A DNA stretch of 64,000 nucleotides from Duncaniella muricolitica. GTDB lineage: Bacteria; Bacteroidota; Bacteroidia; Bacteroidales; Muribaculaceae. This document shows, one piece after another, positions 35,960 through 44,304 of this stretch. The position numbers and the translations under genes are program-made. The stretch spans positions 868,001-932,000 of the forward strand of contig CP061009.1 of assembly GCA_025808375.1 (NCBI GenBank), given 5' to 3'. Every line of letters begins with the position of its first letter. Position 1 is the stretch's first letter. The notes under the pieces are model-generated. The model was not told the origin of the DNA, searched no databases, and saw only the letters and a program-made list of their open reading frames with translations.

Positions 35960-38446
35960 ATGAAAAGGATAAAGGAGTATCTTAGAAATCACAACCTTGT
36001 AGTTTTTTTGGCAGCCATAATATTTATGGCGATTATCTCTTTAGTCTATTTCTTTCCCGACGATATACAGGGAAACGTATTACAGCAGCCTGATACCAAA
36101 CAGGGTCTGGCAGTAGGTCATGAGGCAAAGGTATTTGAGGAAAGTACAGGAGAAGTGACACATTGGACCAGCTCGCTTTTTGGAGGAATGCCCATGTTTC
36201 AGATTTCGCCTACATATCCGTCTAATAAATTATTTGGCTGGTTGACACAGTTTATTACGTTAGGCTTGCCTGCTCCTGCAAATATACTTTTCTTGATGAT
36301 GATAGGGTTCTTCATCCTCTTATTGTCTATGAAAATGAGATGGTATGTGTCCCTTATAGGAGCGGTTGCTTGGGGATTTTCAACTTATTTTATGATACTT
36401 ATTGGAGCCGGTCATATATGGAAATATCTCACATTGGCGTACATTCCGCCTACAATAGCCGGAGTCGTACTGTGTTACAGAGGAAAATATCTGTTGGGAT
36501 TGTCATGCACCGCCTTATTCGGAATGCTGCAATTGGCAAGTAACCATGTACAAATGACGTATTATTTCCTTTTTGTTGTCTTTGGTTTTGTCTTATACTA
36601 TTTCATAGAAGCCAGAAAAACAAGAAACCTGAAGGGTTGGTGTTATGCGACAGTATGCTTGATATTTGCGGGTATCCTGTCAGTATCAGCAAATCTCCCC
36701 AGTCTATATAATACCTATGAATATTCCAAGGAGACAATAAGGGGGAAGCATACAGACCTTTTAGACCTCAATACCCCAACTCCTACTAATAAGACAGGTC
36801 TTGATAAAGATTATATCACGCAGTATAGCTACGAGATACCGGAAACATTCAGCCTACTGATACCGAATATAAATGGCGGGGCAACAAATATACCCATGAA
36901 AGGGCAGATTGTTCCCAAGACATTAGCGCAATTGGACAAGGCGGAAGAATTATATAGCAAAGGGGAAATAAGTCCTCAGACAGCACAAAACCTGAATTAC
37001 CTATATCAGTATTTTGGTGGACGTGAAGGTACTAATGGTCCCGTATATGTCGGTGCCTTGATTGTAGCACTTTTCCTATTGGGCTGCTTCATTGTCAAGG
37101 GGACTATCAAATGGATTTTGCTGGCGCTTACAATCCTGTCGGTTTTCTTGGCATGGGGGCGAAACTTTATGCCACTGACCGATTTATTCATAGATTACGT
37201 TCCTATGTATAATAAATTCAGAACTCCGGAAAGTATTCTTGTCATTGCCCAGTTCACTATGCCGTTGCTCGGATGTATGGCATTACAACAGATTTTAAGT
37301 ATTGATAAGAATGAGTCATGGCAACTTTACAATAAGCCAATAAAATTGAGTTTCTACTCTACGATATTTCTCTGTGTCATAGCCATTGCTTCTCCCGGAA
37401 TATTCGGAAATGTCATTCCTGATTATGAAATAGAGATGGGAATTAACCAGCTACCAGAACTTTATAAGACTGCTGAAAAATTAAGATATGCCATAATCAG
37501 GGCAGATGCGTTACGCTCCGGAGTATTCCTGATGTTAGGCTTTGGAGTAATGTTATTGTATTACAAACGCCGGATAAAACTGTCATATTCAATTCTATCT
37601 ATTGGATTATTGGTGTTGTGTGATCTTTTTTTCATCAATAAGAGATATGTAAATCATGATTGTTTCATGCCGGACGAAAGTAACTCAGAAACGGTGTTCC
37701 CTTTGTCGGTTGCCGATGTGGAGATATTGAAAGACTCAACCATGAATTATCGTGTGATGGATTTCAAGCGTTTTGCGAGTCCCGATCCATCCTACTATCA
37801 TAAAATGATTGGTGGTTACCATCCTGCCAAACTTACCCGGTATCAGGACATAATTGATTATTATTTCAGTGGAGAAAGGGATTTCAGCAACGTGCTGAAT
37901 ATGCTGAATACCCGCTATATAATCGAGGATCCTGAAAAAGCGCCCTATTATAATAGTTCTGCAATGGGAAATGCTTGGCTTGTTGACAGCGTACTGTTCG
38001 TTGACAATGCAAATGAGGAAATATCTCAGATTGAAAATATTGATTTGTCTCAATTTGCTGTTGCAGACAGGAAATACTCGGCAACAATAGGAAACTCAGT
38101 TCAAAGAAATCCGAATGACACCATTTTTGAGACGTCTTATGCTCCAAACAGACTGACATACACATCCAAAACAGCCAAAGGCGGACTTGCGGTGTTTTCA
38201 GAGGTTTATTTTCCTTGGGGATGGCACGCAACCATAGATGGGAAACCTGCCGAGATTGCCCGTGTAAACTATATTCTTCGTGCGCTCCAACTTCCTCAGG
38301 GGGAGCATAAAATTGAAATGAGGTTTGACCCCCAGTCGTTACATAATACTGTTACTATAGCCATTATCAGTATTATACTAATCTATATGCTATTGATAAC
38401 AGCATGTATCATAGCGATTAAACGTAGTTGGATTAGTAACCTATGA
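35960..38446 (+). CDS. YfhO-family polytopic membrane protein
   Basis: The product of about 828 residues starts MKRIKEYLRNHNLVVFLAAI; an alternative start at 35942 overlaps the previous stop codon. It has about a dozen membrane segments, a conserved AKVFEESTGEVTHWTSSLFG, GGMPMFQ first periplasmic loop, and a C-terminal domain with SEVYFPWGWHATIDGKPAEI, NYILRALQLPQGEHKIEMRF. YfhO proteins are linked to glycosyl transfer to cell-surface polymers. It is probably co-transcribed with the sigma-barrel gene and could be its target or partner. Confidence 0.8.
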   Translation: MKRIKEYLRNHNLVVFLAAIIFMAIISLVYFFPDDIQGNVLQQPDTKQGLAVGHEAKVFEESTGEVTHWTSSLFGGMPMFQISPTYPSNKLFGWLTQFITLGLPAPANILFLMMIGFFILLLSMKMRWYVSLIGAVAWGFSTYFMILIGAGHIWKYLTLAYIPPTIAGVVLCYRGKYLLGLSCTALFGMLQLASNHVQMTYYFLFVVFGFVLYYFIEARKTRNLKGWCYATVCLIFAGILSVSANLPSLYNTYEYSKETIRGKHTDLLDLNTPTPTNKTGLDKDYITQYSYEIPETFSLLIPNINGGATNIPMKGQIVPKTLAQLDKAEELYSKGEISPQTAQNLNYLYQYFGGREGTNGPVYVGALIVALFLLGCFIVKGTIKWILLALTILSVFLAWGRNFMPLTDLFIDYVPMYNKFRTPESILVIAQFTMPLLGCMALQQILSIDKNESWQLYNKPIKLSFYSTIFLCVIAIASPGIFGNVIPDYEIEMGINQLPELYKTAEKLRYAIIRADALRSGVFLMLGFGVMLLYYKRRIKLSYSILSIGLLVLCDLFFINKRYVNHDCFMPDESNSETVFPLSVADVEILKDSTMNYRVMDFKRFASPDPSYYHKMIGGYHPAKLTRYQDIIDYYFSGERDFSNVLNMLNTRYIIEDPEKAPYYNSSAMGNAWLVDSVLFVDNANEEISQIENIDLSQFAVADRKYSATIGNSVQRNPNDTIFETSYAPNRLTYTSKTAKGGLAVFSEVYFPWGWHATIDGKPAEIARVNYILRALQLPQGEHKIEMRFDPQSLHNTVTIAIISIILIYMLLITACIIAIKRSWISNL

Positions 38447-38571
38447 GAGTGCTCAAATTGATACATTTAGGTTATTGTTTAAAATGGAGCGCAAACATGC
38501 AAAAATAATATTTAGGTCAATGCAATATTGGGGATGAAAGTTCATCTATACGATGATTTATACCCAATGAT

Positions 38572-39348
38572 ATGCAAAAAAGACATACCGACAGGCAGCA
38601 ATATTTTTATGAGCTCGCACACACGAGCGAAAAATACTTTATACCTTATATCAAGAAATTTCTTGATATGAGTCATTCCTTGTCCATACTTGAAATTGGT
38701 TGTGGGGATGGTGGAAATCTTTTGCCTTTTGCTAAACATGGACATGAGGTCGTTGGAATTGACATATCATCGAACAGAATAAGGGACGCTGTTTCTTTTT
38801 TTGAGAAAGAAAACGCTGAGGCAAAATTTATATGCGCTGACATATTGAAGTTTGATGATTACAAAAATCATTTCGATCTTGTAATATGTCATGATGTCAT
38901 AGAACACATAGGCAATAAACAGGAAATGCTTAATAGGATTGAATATTTTATGAAATCTACAGGTATTCTCTTTATTGCATTTCCAGCATGGCAAATGCCC
39001 TTTGGAGGGCATCAACAGATATGCCATAGCAGCTGGGTATCAAAACTTCCATATATCCATCTTCTTCCGAATGCGTTATATAAGATGTTACTTTCTTGTG
39101 GAGGAGAGAAGGAAGACTGTATTAATGAATTGATAGAAATAAAATCAACAAAAACCACAATTGAACATTTTGAAAAGTTAATCTCTCGAACTTCATTAGT
39201 TATAATAGAACGTTGTCTGTACCTGATTAATCCTCATTATGAGATTAAATTCGGACTCAAGCCGCGTATCCTGTCAAGAGGACTCTCTAATGTTCCGTAT
39301 TTAAGAGACTTCTTTTCAACAAGTTGCTTCTACATATTACAAAAATAG
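38572..39348 (+). CDS. SAM-dependent methyltransferase (class I)
   Basis: The 258-residue protein has motif I LEIGCGDGGNLLPFAKHG, motif II VVGIDIS, FICADIL, and FDLVICHDVIEHI. The C-terminal half is unlike small-molecule enzymes of known substrate. The HDVIEH motif fits UbiE/COQ5-like or glycan/lipid methyltransferases. It lies downstream of the YfhO-like gene with a 125-nt gap and shares its low GC content. Confidence 0.75.
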   Translation: MQKRHTDRQQYFYELAHTSEKYFIPYIKKFLDMSHSLSILEIGCGDGGNLLPFAKHGHEVVGIDISSNRIRDAVSFFEKENAEAKFICADILKFDDYKNHFDLVICHDVIEHIGNKQEMLNRIEYFMKSTGILFIAFPAWQMPFGGHQQICHSSWVSKLPYIHLLPNALYKMLLSCGGEKEDCINELIEIKSTKTTIEHFEKLISRTSLVIIERCLYLINPHYEIKFGLKPRILSRGLSNVPYLRDFFSTSCFYILQK

Positions 39349-39377
39349 AAATAATCATACGATTTAAAAATTACTAT

Positions 39378-39402
39378 AACCCTCGACTTTGCGTCGGGGG
39401 TT
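39378..39402 (+). promoter_or_regulatory. Hairpin before the RteB-like fragment
   Basis: AACCCTCGAC pairs with GTCGGGGGTT around TTTGC, 30 nt before the fragment's start. It is either a terminator of the methyltransferase transcript or part of the leader of the former regulator gene. Confidence 0.45.
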
Positions 39403-39431
39403 AATATTAGATACATAAATTTAATAAATCA

Positions 39432-39713
39432 ATGAACAAGGTACTCATTGTAGAAGCCTCCGAATCTGACCGTCGACTTATGGCGGGCTTGCTTGTCAAG
39501 TCCGGCTATGAGCCGATTGCCGTTGAGACGATGGAGGCGGCAAAGGACGAGATGGCGAAACTGCCACCCGGCGCAGTGATTGTCTCGGCTATGAAATTCC
39601 GAGGCGGCACTGCACGGGAGTTAATCAACTGGCAGAAGACTGAGGGATACGGATTTCCCGTAGCCGCCATAACACTCATTCAAAAAGAGATTATTTTGCA
39701 AACTCATATATAA
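39432..39713 (+). pseudogene. RteB-like regulator, 5' fragment (duplicate)
   Basis: The first ~80 residues (NKVLIVEASESDRRLMAGLL to KTEGYGFPVAAI) are nearly identical to the N terminus of the intact regulator at 41929. The frame then continues for a dozen unrelated residues and stops. The resistance-like module with its promoter starts exactly at the break, so the module either inserted here or came in with a second regulator copy. Confidence 0.8.
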
Positions 39714-39725
39714 TGATTAACTTTG
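39695..39725 (+). promoter_or_regulatory. Consensus promoter for the MATE-acetyltransferase operon
   Basis: TTTG at 39695-39698 and TAACTTTG at 39718-39725, with a 19-nt spacer, match the Bacteroidetes consensus perfectly. It lies inside the broken end of the RteB-like fragment, about 240 nt before the MATE gene. Confidence 0.75.
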
Positions 39726-39729
39726 TGGA

Positions 39730-39962
39730 ACAAATCGAAAATACAGCACAGTTCAACAATATGAAATGGCAGTTGTGCATATAGCTACGCTCAATGAATA
39801 GCACTCTCAACTAATGCTATTCAGCAATAGGTAGGCTTATCGAAGCCTGCCCTTTATTGCTTTGCCATATATCCCCATTTTACAATTTCATTTTACATTA
39901 GGCAGCGTTACACCGCATTATGTGGTGTGGCTTACTGTATCTTATCATATTGATTTGAACAA
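39730..39962 (+). promoter_or_regulatory. Structured 5' leader with two mini-ORFs (possible attenuator)
   Basis: ATG at 39761 opens MKWQLCI-stop (to 39784), and ATG at 39794 opens MNSTLN-stop (to 39814). The second sits in a stem-loop (TGAATAGCA 39795-39803 with TGCTATTCA 39815-39823). Next comes a terminator-like stem GGTAGGCTT/AAGCCTGCC (39830-39851) followed by CTTTATTGCTTT. A third small stem (ACACC/GGTGT near 39910) follows. This is the arrangement of ribosome-mediated attenuators of antibiotic-resistance genes; function is inferred. Confidence 0.55.
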
Positions 39963-41267
39963 GTGAATTATAGCTATAAACAAATATGGCTCATCGCATA
40001 TCCTGTGATGATGAGCTTTCTTATTGAACAGCTGATAAATATAACCGATGCCTTGTTCTTGGGGCATGTCGGTGAAATCGAACTTGGCGCATCCGCACTT
40101 GCCGGAATATGGTTCTTGGCAATCTATATGCTTGGCTTAGGGTTCAGTGTAGGGCTGCAAGTTGTAATTGCACGACGCAACGGAGAACAAAAATACGAAG
40201 AAACTGGAAAAACGTTTTTTCAAGGCCTGTGTTTCTTACTGATACTTGCGTCATTACTTTGTCTGTTATCAAAGTTCTTTTCTCCACAACTATTAAAGTA
40301 TCTGATTACCTCTCCCGAAGTCTATAATGCAGTTGTCAAGTATCTGGATTGGCGTATAATAGGATTGTTCTTCTCTTTCCCGTTTCTTGCCATCCGCTCG
40401 TTTTTAGTCGGCATTACAGAAACCAGACCTCTGAATTTAGCTGCTTTAACTGCCGTATTGATGAACATTCCTCTCAACTGGCTTTTGATTTTCAGATATG
40501 ATATGGGTATATCAGGAGCCGCTATCGGCTCTTCATTTGCAGAGTTGTGCTCATTGTTGATATTGGTAGCTTATATGTTTCTTTGCGTAAGAAAACACAA
40601 GTATGGTTTATCTTGGCGTATAGACATAAAAATACTAAGAGAGGTGTTTTCTGTCTCTGTCTGGAGTATGCTCCAGTTTTTTACAAGCGTAGCCATCTGG
40701 TTCTTGTTTTTTATCGCTATTGAGAGATTGGGAGAAATCGAATTGGCGGTATCTAATATTGTAAGAAGTGTTTCCGCTTTATTCTCTGTTATAGTAACTG
40801 CATTGGCGGCTGTCACAAGCTCTTTGGTAAGCAATTCAATTGGCGCAGGTGAGAGAAATGCTGTTTTTCCGCTTTGTCATAAGGTAATCCGATTGGGGCT
40901 TTATATCGGTACCCCATTGATTATTATTGCGTTGTCACTTCATCCATTAATTATCGGGGCATATACTGAAAATCCGGTTGTTAAGCAAATCGCATGGCAA
41001 CCATATGTGGTTATGCTTCTGAATTACTTCTTCGCACTGCCGGGTTATATTTATCTTAATGCGGTGACAGGTACCGGTGCGACAAAGACCGTATTCTTTT
41101 TTCAAGTAATCACTACTGTCGCCTATTTATTCTGTTTATGGGGATTGAGTAATCTCAATGTCCGATTGGCAACTTATTGGAGCGTGGAATATCTATATGT
41201 GATAATGCTCGGTATTCAATCTTTTATTTATCTGAAATTATACAATTCAAAAAACAACAGGATATGA
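39963..41267 (+). CDS. MATE-family efflux protein
   Basis: The 434-residue protein has twelve predicted membrane segments. The two-fold MATE pattern has IAYPVMMSFLIEQLINITDALFLGHVG at the N terminus, ISGAAIGSSFAELCS and AVSNIVRSVSALFSV segments. It exports cationic compounds or drugs using an ion gradient; the substrate is unknown. Its stop overlaps the start of the acetyltransferase gene (ATGA), a strong sign of coupled translation. The start follows TTGAACAAGTGA without Shine-Dalgarno. Confidence 0.85.
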   Translation: MNYSYKQIWLIAYPVMMSFLIEQLINITDALFLGHVGEIELGASALAGIWFLAIYMLGLGFSVGLQVVIARRNGEQKYEETGKTFFQGLCFLLILASLLCLLSKFFSPQLLKYLITSPEVYNAVVKYLDWRIIGLFFSFPFLAIRSFLVGITETRPLNLAALTAVLMNIPLNWLLIFRYDMGISGAAIGSSFAELCSLLILVAYMFLCVRKHKYGLSWRIDIKILREVFSVSVWSMLQFFTSVAIWFLFFIAIERLGEIELAVSNIVRSVSALFSVIVTALAAVTSSLVSNSIGAGERNAVFPLCHKVIRLGLYIGTPLIIIALSLHPLIIGAYTENPVVKQIAWQPYVVMLLNYFFALPGYIYLNAVTGTGATKTVFFFQVITTVAYLFCLWGLSNLNVRLATYWSVEYLYVIMLGIQSFIYLKLYNSKNNRI

Positions 41268-41887
41268 TGAATAAAATATATCCCCGTAAGGGTGACACAC
41301 AAACCGTTTATCTGAACGCAGTGGTTAAAGACCCGTCGATTGAGGTAGGTGATTACACGATTTACAATGATTTTATCTCAGACCCTCGTCAGTTCGAGCA
41401 GAATAATGTGCTGTATCATTACCCTATTAATCATGAGCGACTGATAATTGGCAAGTTTTGTTCCATTGCCTGTGGTGTAAAGTTTCTGTTTAACTGTGCC
41501 AACCATACACTAAAATCTTTGTCAACCTATACATTCCCTCTGTTTTATGAAGATTGGGAATTGGAAAAGTCAAATGTAGCCTCTGCTTGGGACAACAAAG
41601 GTGACATCGTGATAGGCAATGATGTATGGATTGGTTTTGAGGCAGTTATTCTTGCCGGTGTAAAAATCGGAGATGGTGCCATTATAGGAACAAGAGCAGT
41701 AGTAACTAAGGATGTTCCTCCTTACTCTATCGTTGGCGGTATACCGGCAAAAGTAATCCGCAAACGGTATAGCCCGGATATTATTGAGCAGCTACTGTCG
41801 CTTCGGTGGTGGGATTGGACAAAGGATAAAATAAAAAGAAATCTCCCATTCATTATGGCTGGCAATATTGAAAACATGACAGAATAA
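41264..41887 (+). CDS. Vat/CatB-like xenobiotic acetyltransferase (left-handed beta-helix)
   Basis: The 207-residue protein starts MMNKIYPRKGDTQT. It has GDYTIYNDF, the active-site region FCSIACGVKFLFNCANH (His), then hexapeptide repeats (IVIGNDVWIGFEAVILAGVK, IGDGAIIGTRAVVTKDVPPY) and the end GGIPAKVIRKRY. This matches the family that acetylates streptogramin A or chloramphenicol. Together with the MATE pump it forms a probable resistance operon. The real substrate is not proven, and other small acceptors are possible. Confidence 0.8.
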   Translation: MMNKIYPRKGDTQTVYLNAVVKDPSIEVGDYTIYNDFISDPRQFEQNNVLYHYPINHERLIIGKFCSIACGVKFLFNCANHTLKSLSTYTFPLFYEDWELEKSNVASAWDNKGDIVIGNDVWIGFEAVILAGVKIGDGAIIGTRAVVTKDVPPYSIVGGIPAKVIRKRYSPDIIEQLLSLRWWDWTKDKIKRNLPFIMAGNIENMTE

Positions 41888-41928
41888 TAAATATTACATA
41901 TCTGTTTAACTTAATTATTTACTACACG

Positions 41929-43203
41929 ATGAAGACAATTCTAATTGTAGATGCCTCCGAATCTGACCGTCGGCTTATGGCGGGCTTGCTTGTCAAGTCC
42001 GGCTATGAGCCGATTGCAGTCGAGGCTATGGAGGCTGCAAAGGAAGAGGTGGCAAAACTGCCACCCGGCGCAGTGATTGTCGCGGCGATGAAATTCGTCC
42101 GTGGCACAGCGCAGGAGTTAATCAACTGGCAGAAGACGGAGGGATACGGATTTCCCGTAGTCGCCATAGTGGACAATCTCAACCCATTGGATATTGCCGA
42201 TGTGATGAAAGACGGCGGTGCCGTCAACATCATTCAGCGTCCGGCAATGGACAAGCAGCTTGTCGAAACAGTGGGCAGGTATGCAAGACCGGGCAGAACA
42301 ATGCTGTTGCTTCCTGACGAGCTTATACCACGCCAAAGCGAGGCATTTGCCGTGATTGAACGGGCAATAAGAAATATTGCCGCAACGGATGTCAATGCCG
42401 TCATTTTCGGCGAATGCGGCTCTGGAAAAGAGCAGATCGCAAAAGAGATTTACAGGCTCAGTTCACGGTCACAAAAGCCTTGCACCGTCATAGAAGCCGG
42501 CGGCGCGGCACTTGTCGGCAACCATGACCCTGCAAATTTGCGCAGCGAAGTGCTTAACCGTATGGAAGGGTACTTCAAGAAGGCTGACGGCGGTACGATT
42601 ATAATCAAGAACGTGCAGTTGCTGACCTTCGAGAAACAATCGGTGCTTCTTCACATACTTGAAAACGAGCATCCGAATGTGAGGGTTATATGCACAGCAG
42701 ACCCCGACCTGCGTCGTATGGTGTCTGAAAAGACGTTTCGCCCAAATCTGTTCTACATTCTACGACCGGTTGACATCACAGTGCCGCCATTACGGGAGGT
42801 GACCGAAGACATAGTGCCGTTGTCAGACTATTTCCTGACACGTTATGCCCACAGCAGAGAACAGCACAGGAAAAAACTCGATGCCTCGGCAGTCAAAGCG
42901 TTGAAATTACACCCGTGGCCCGGCAACGTAAGGGAACTGAAAGATACCGTCCTCTATGCCGCATTCCATTCAAAGACAGATTTAATATCAGCAACCGACC
43001 TCAATTTCAGCCAGTCGGAGCCTGATGCAGATGACAGCCTTACTCTGCGCAAGCCGCAAAAAGACAAGGAAAAAATCATAGAGGCGTACCGTCGCAGTGG
43101 TTCTTGGACAGGCGCGGCAAAGCTGTTGGGAATATCGGAACGCGCTCTGATAGAACAGCGTAAGAAACACCGCATCGGCAAGAAGGGCGAGCCGGAGGTT
43201 TGA
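41929..43203 (+). CDS. RteB-like regulator with degenerate receiver and AAA+ domains
   Basis: The 424-residue protein has a receiver-like domain (1-115), a sigma-54-activator-type AAA+ domain (about 135-365) and a Fis-type HTH (about 395-419, WTGAAKLLGISERALIEQRK). The phospho-acceptor Asp is absent (VIVAAMKF). Walker A GECGSGKE (161-168) is kept, Walker B reads IIIKNVQ without Asp-Glu, and no GAFTGA loop is visible where GGAALVGNHDPANL stands. It lies where CTnDOT has rteB, but phosphorylation and sigma-54 contact look lost. It may act as a DNA-binding activator of the excision genes. Confidence 0.8.
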   Translation: MKTILIVDASESDRRLMAGLLVKSGYEPIAVEAMEAAKEEVAKLPPGAVIVAAMKFVRGTAQELINWQKTEGYGFPVVAIVDNLNPLDIADVMKDGGAVNIIQRPAMDKQLVETVGRYARPGRTMLLLPDELIPRQSEAFAVIERAIRNIAATDVNAVIFGECGSGKEQIAKEIYRLSSRSQKPCTVIEAGGAALVGNHDPANLRSEVLNRMEGYFKKADGGTIIIKNVQLLTFEKQSVLLHILENEHPNVRVICTADPDLRRMVSEKTFRPNLFYILRPVDITVPPLREVTEDIVPLSDYFLTRYAHSREQHRKKLDASAVKALKLHPWPGNVRELKDTVLYAAFHSKTDLISATDLNFSQSEPDADDSLTLRKPQKDKEKIIEAYRRSGSWTGAAKLLGISERALIEQRKKHRIGKKGEPEV

Positions 43204-43229
43204 CAGCTCATAAAAAATAACTAACTTTG
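43199..43229 (+). promoter_or_regulatory. Consensus promoter after the RteB-like gene
   Basis: TTTG at 43199-43202 overlaps the stop codon; with TAACTTTG at 43222-43229 and a 19-nt spacer it is a perfect match. No open frame follows for over 400 nt. Confidence 0.75.
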
Positions 43230-43235
43230 CAGTGT

Positions 43236-43452
43236 TAAAATAGCAAAGACTGCGGTTGTAGAGTCAATCGCATCAAATTTATAGGATAACATAACTTCCG
43301 CATAAGTTCTATTGTAAATCTGGACAATTTATAAGAACGAGCTTGGCGTGATGCTTATGCTATGCTTACTGCATAGCGTGCATACACGGCTAAATCGTTC
43401 AAGGCAGTCCAGAGCCATCAATAGAGTTAGCGTGAATTGCACGCTATTTTTT
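43236..43452 (+). ncRNA. Candidate small RNA, about 215 nt
   Basis: It runs from the consensus promoter to an intrinsic terminator TAGCGTG/CACGCTA plus six T's (43428-43452). Inside is a long stem around GCTATGC-TTACT-GCATAGC (about 43350-43380). No protein frame with a plausible start exists. It is either a free small RNA or an attenuated leader for genes from 43691 on. Confidence 0.55.
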
Positions 43453-43690
43453 GTCTTAATCTAATCTGCCATTTATTCATTTTAAGGATATATTTCACGC
43501 TTAATCTTCAGGTTTATTTACTATCCAGCGTGAAAGCAAAAATTTAACTATTGTAAATTTCAAGCAGTTAAGATGCTTCTATTTAGTGTGTTGTTGATTT
43601 TAACACGCCTCCGATCACCTCAATTTTCAACCATTCGGTTATAATTTCAACCGAGGGCTATTCCTCGCAAACCAAACCCAAAACAACCGA
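43453..43690. other. AT-rich spacer before the excision operon
   Basis: No gene is visible. The last 30 nt (AACCAAACCCAAAACAACCG before the ATG) resemble the ICE leader motif loosely. Confidence 0.4.
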
Positions 43691-43912
43691 ATGGAAACAA
43701 AAAATCCCCCCAACGCCACCGACTTCGTAAAGAAGTCATCCACGAAAAAGAAAAAACGTTCATTCAAGCGTAAGTTCGACGGAAAGCAAGCATGTTCCGC
43801 TCCTGTATGCGATGACAATGCTGAGAATATCGACTGGTTTGTCGGTTGCCTTATGTTCTTATTTTTGAGCGTGGCACTCAGAGAGATGTTCAGCACCACA
43901 GACACGGAATGA
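43691..43912 (+). CDS. Small basic protein with a membrane segment (73 aa)
   Basis: The N-terminal half is strongly basic (STKKKKRSFKRKFDGK). One hydrophobic segment (DWFVGCLMFLFLSVALREMF) follows. No family is recognised. It is 4 nt upstream of the HTH gene, so it is part of the same operon. Confidence 0.55.
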   Translation: METKNPPNATDFVKKSSTKKKKRSFKRKFDGKQACSAPVCDDNAENIDWFVGCLMFLFLSVALREMFSTTDTE

Positions 43913-43916
43913 CATT

Positions 43917-44279
43917 ATGGGCAACGGGACATCCACCGAAGCGGACTTCAAGACCGCTGTGATTGCAGGCATGGCTCTCGCCGGCATCAGAACTCACAAT
44001 GACGACATTCGCGCACCTCCCGAATTATTTTACCACGGTAAGCGTATAATATCCCTTGATGATGTGGCCTTTGGGTTGCACATCTCCAAAAAGACAATGC
44101 GCAAATACCGTGACGAGGGAAAAATTGAGATCTACGAAAGTCTGACCTGCGGGGCGGCATTCGTGACACAGGAAGCCTTCAATAATTTCATAGACAGCCA
44201 CTTCATCAGCTCCCGGCATCCGGACTATCCCAAGATGAAGAAAAAACATAACAACACCGGTGGAAACACCGATAAATGA
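43917..44279 (+). CDS. HTH (excisionase/MerR-like) protein
   Basis: The 120-residue protein contains LDDVAFGLHISKKTMRKYRD, EGKIEIYESL, a winged-helix pattern of the HTH_17 type used by excisionase-like proteins. A truncated paralogue exists in element A. Position upstream of DUF3945 and topoisomerase genes matches the excision region of CTnDOT-like ICEs, so a role in excision or its control is likely. Confidence 0.75.
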   Translation: MGNGTSTEADFKTAVIAGMALAGIRTHNDDIRAPPELFYHGKRIISLDDVAFGLHISKKTMRKYRDEGKIEIYESLTCGAAFVTQEAFNNFIDSHFISSRHPDYPKMKKKHNNTGGNTDK

Positions 44280-44280
44280 T

Positions 44281-44304
44281 CACCGCTAAATCTTTAATTC
44301 ACTC
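44281..44304 (+). promoter_or_regulatory. Leader motif, DUF3945 gene of element B
   Basis: CACCGCTAAATC followed by TTTAATTCACTC fills the gap to the ATG at 44305, a diverged member of the leader family. Confidence 0.35.
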
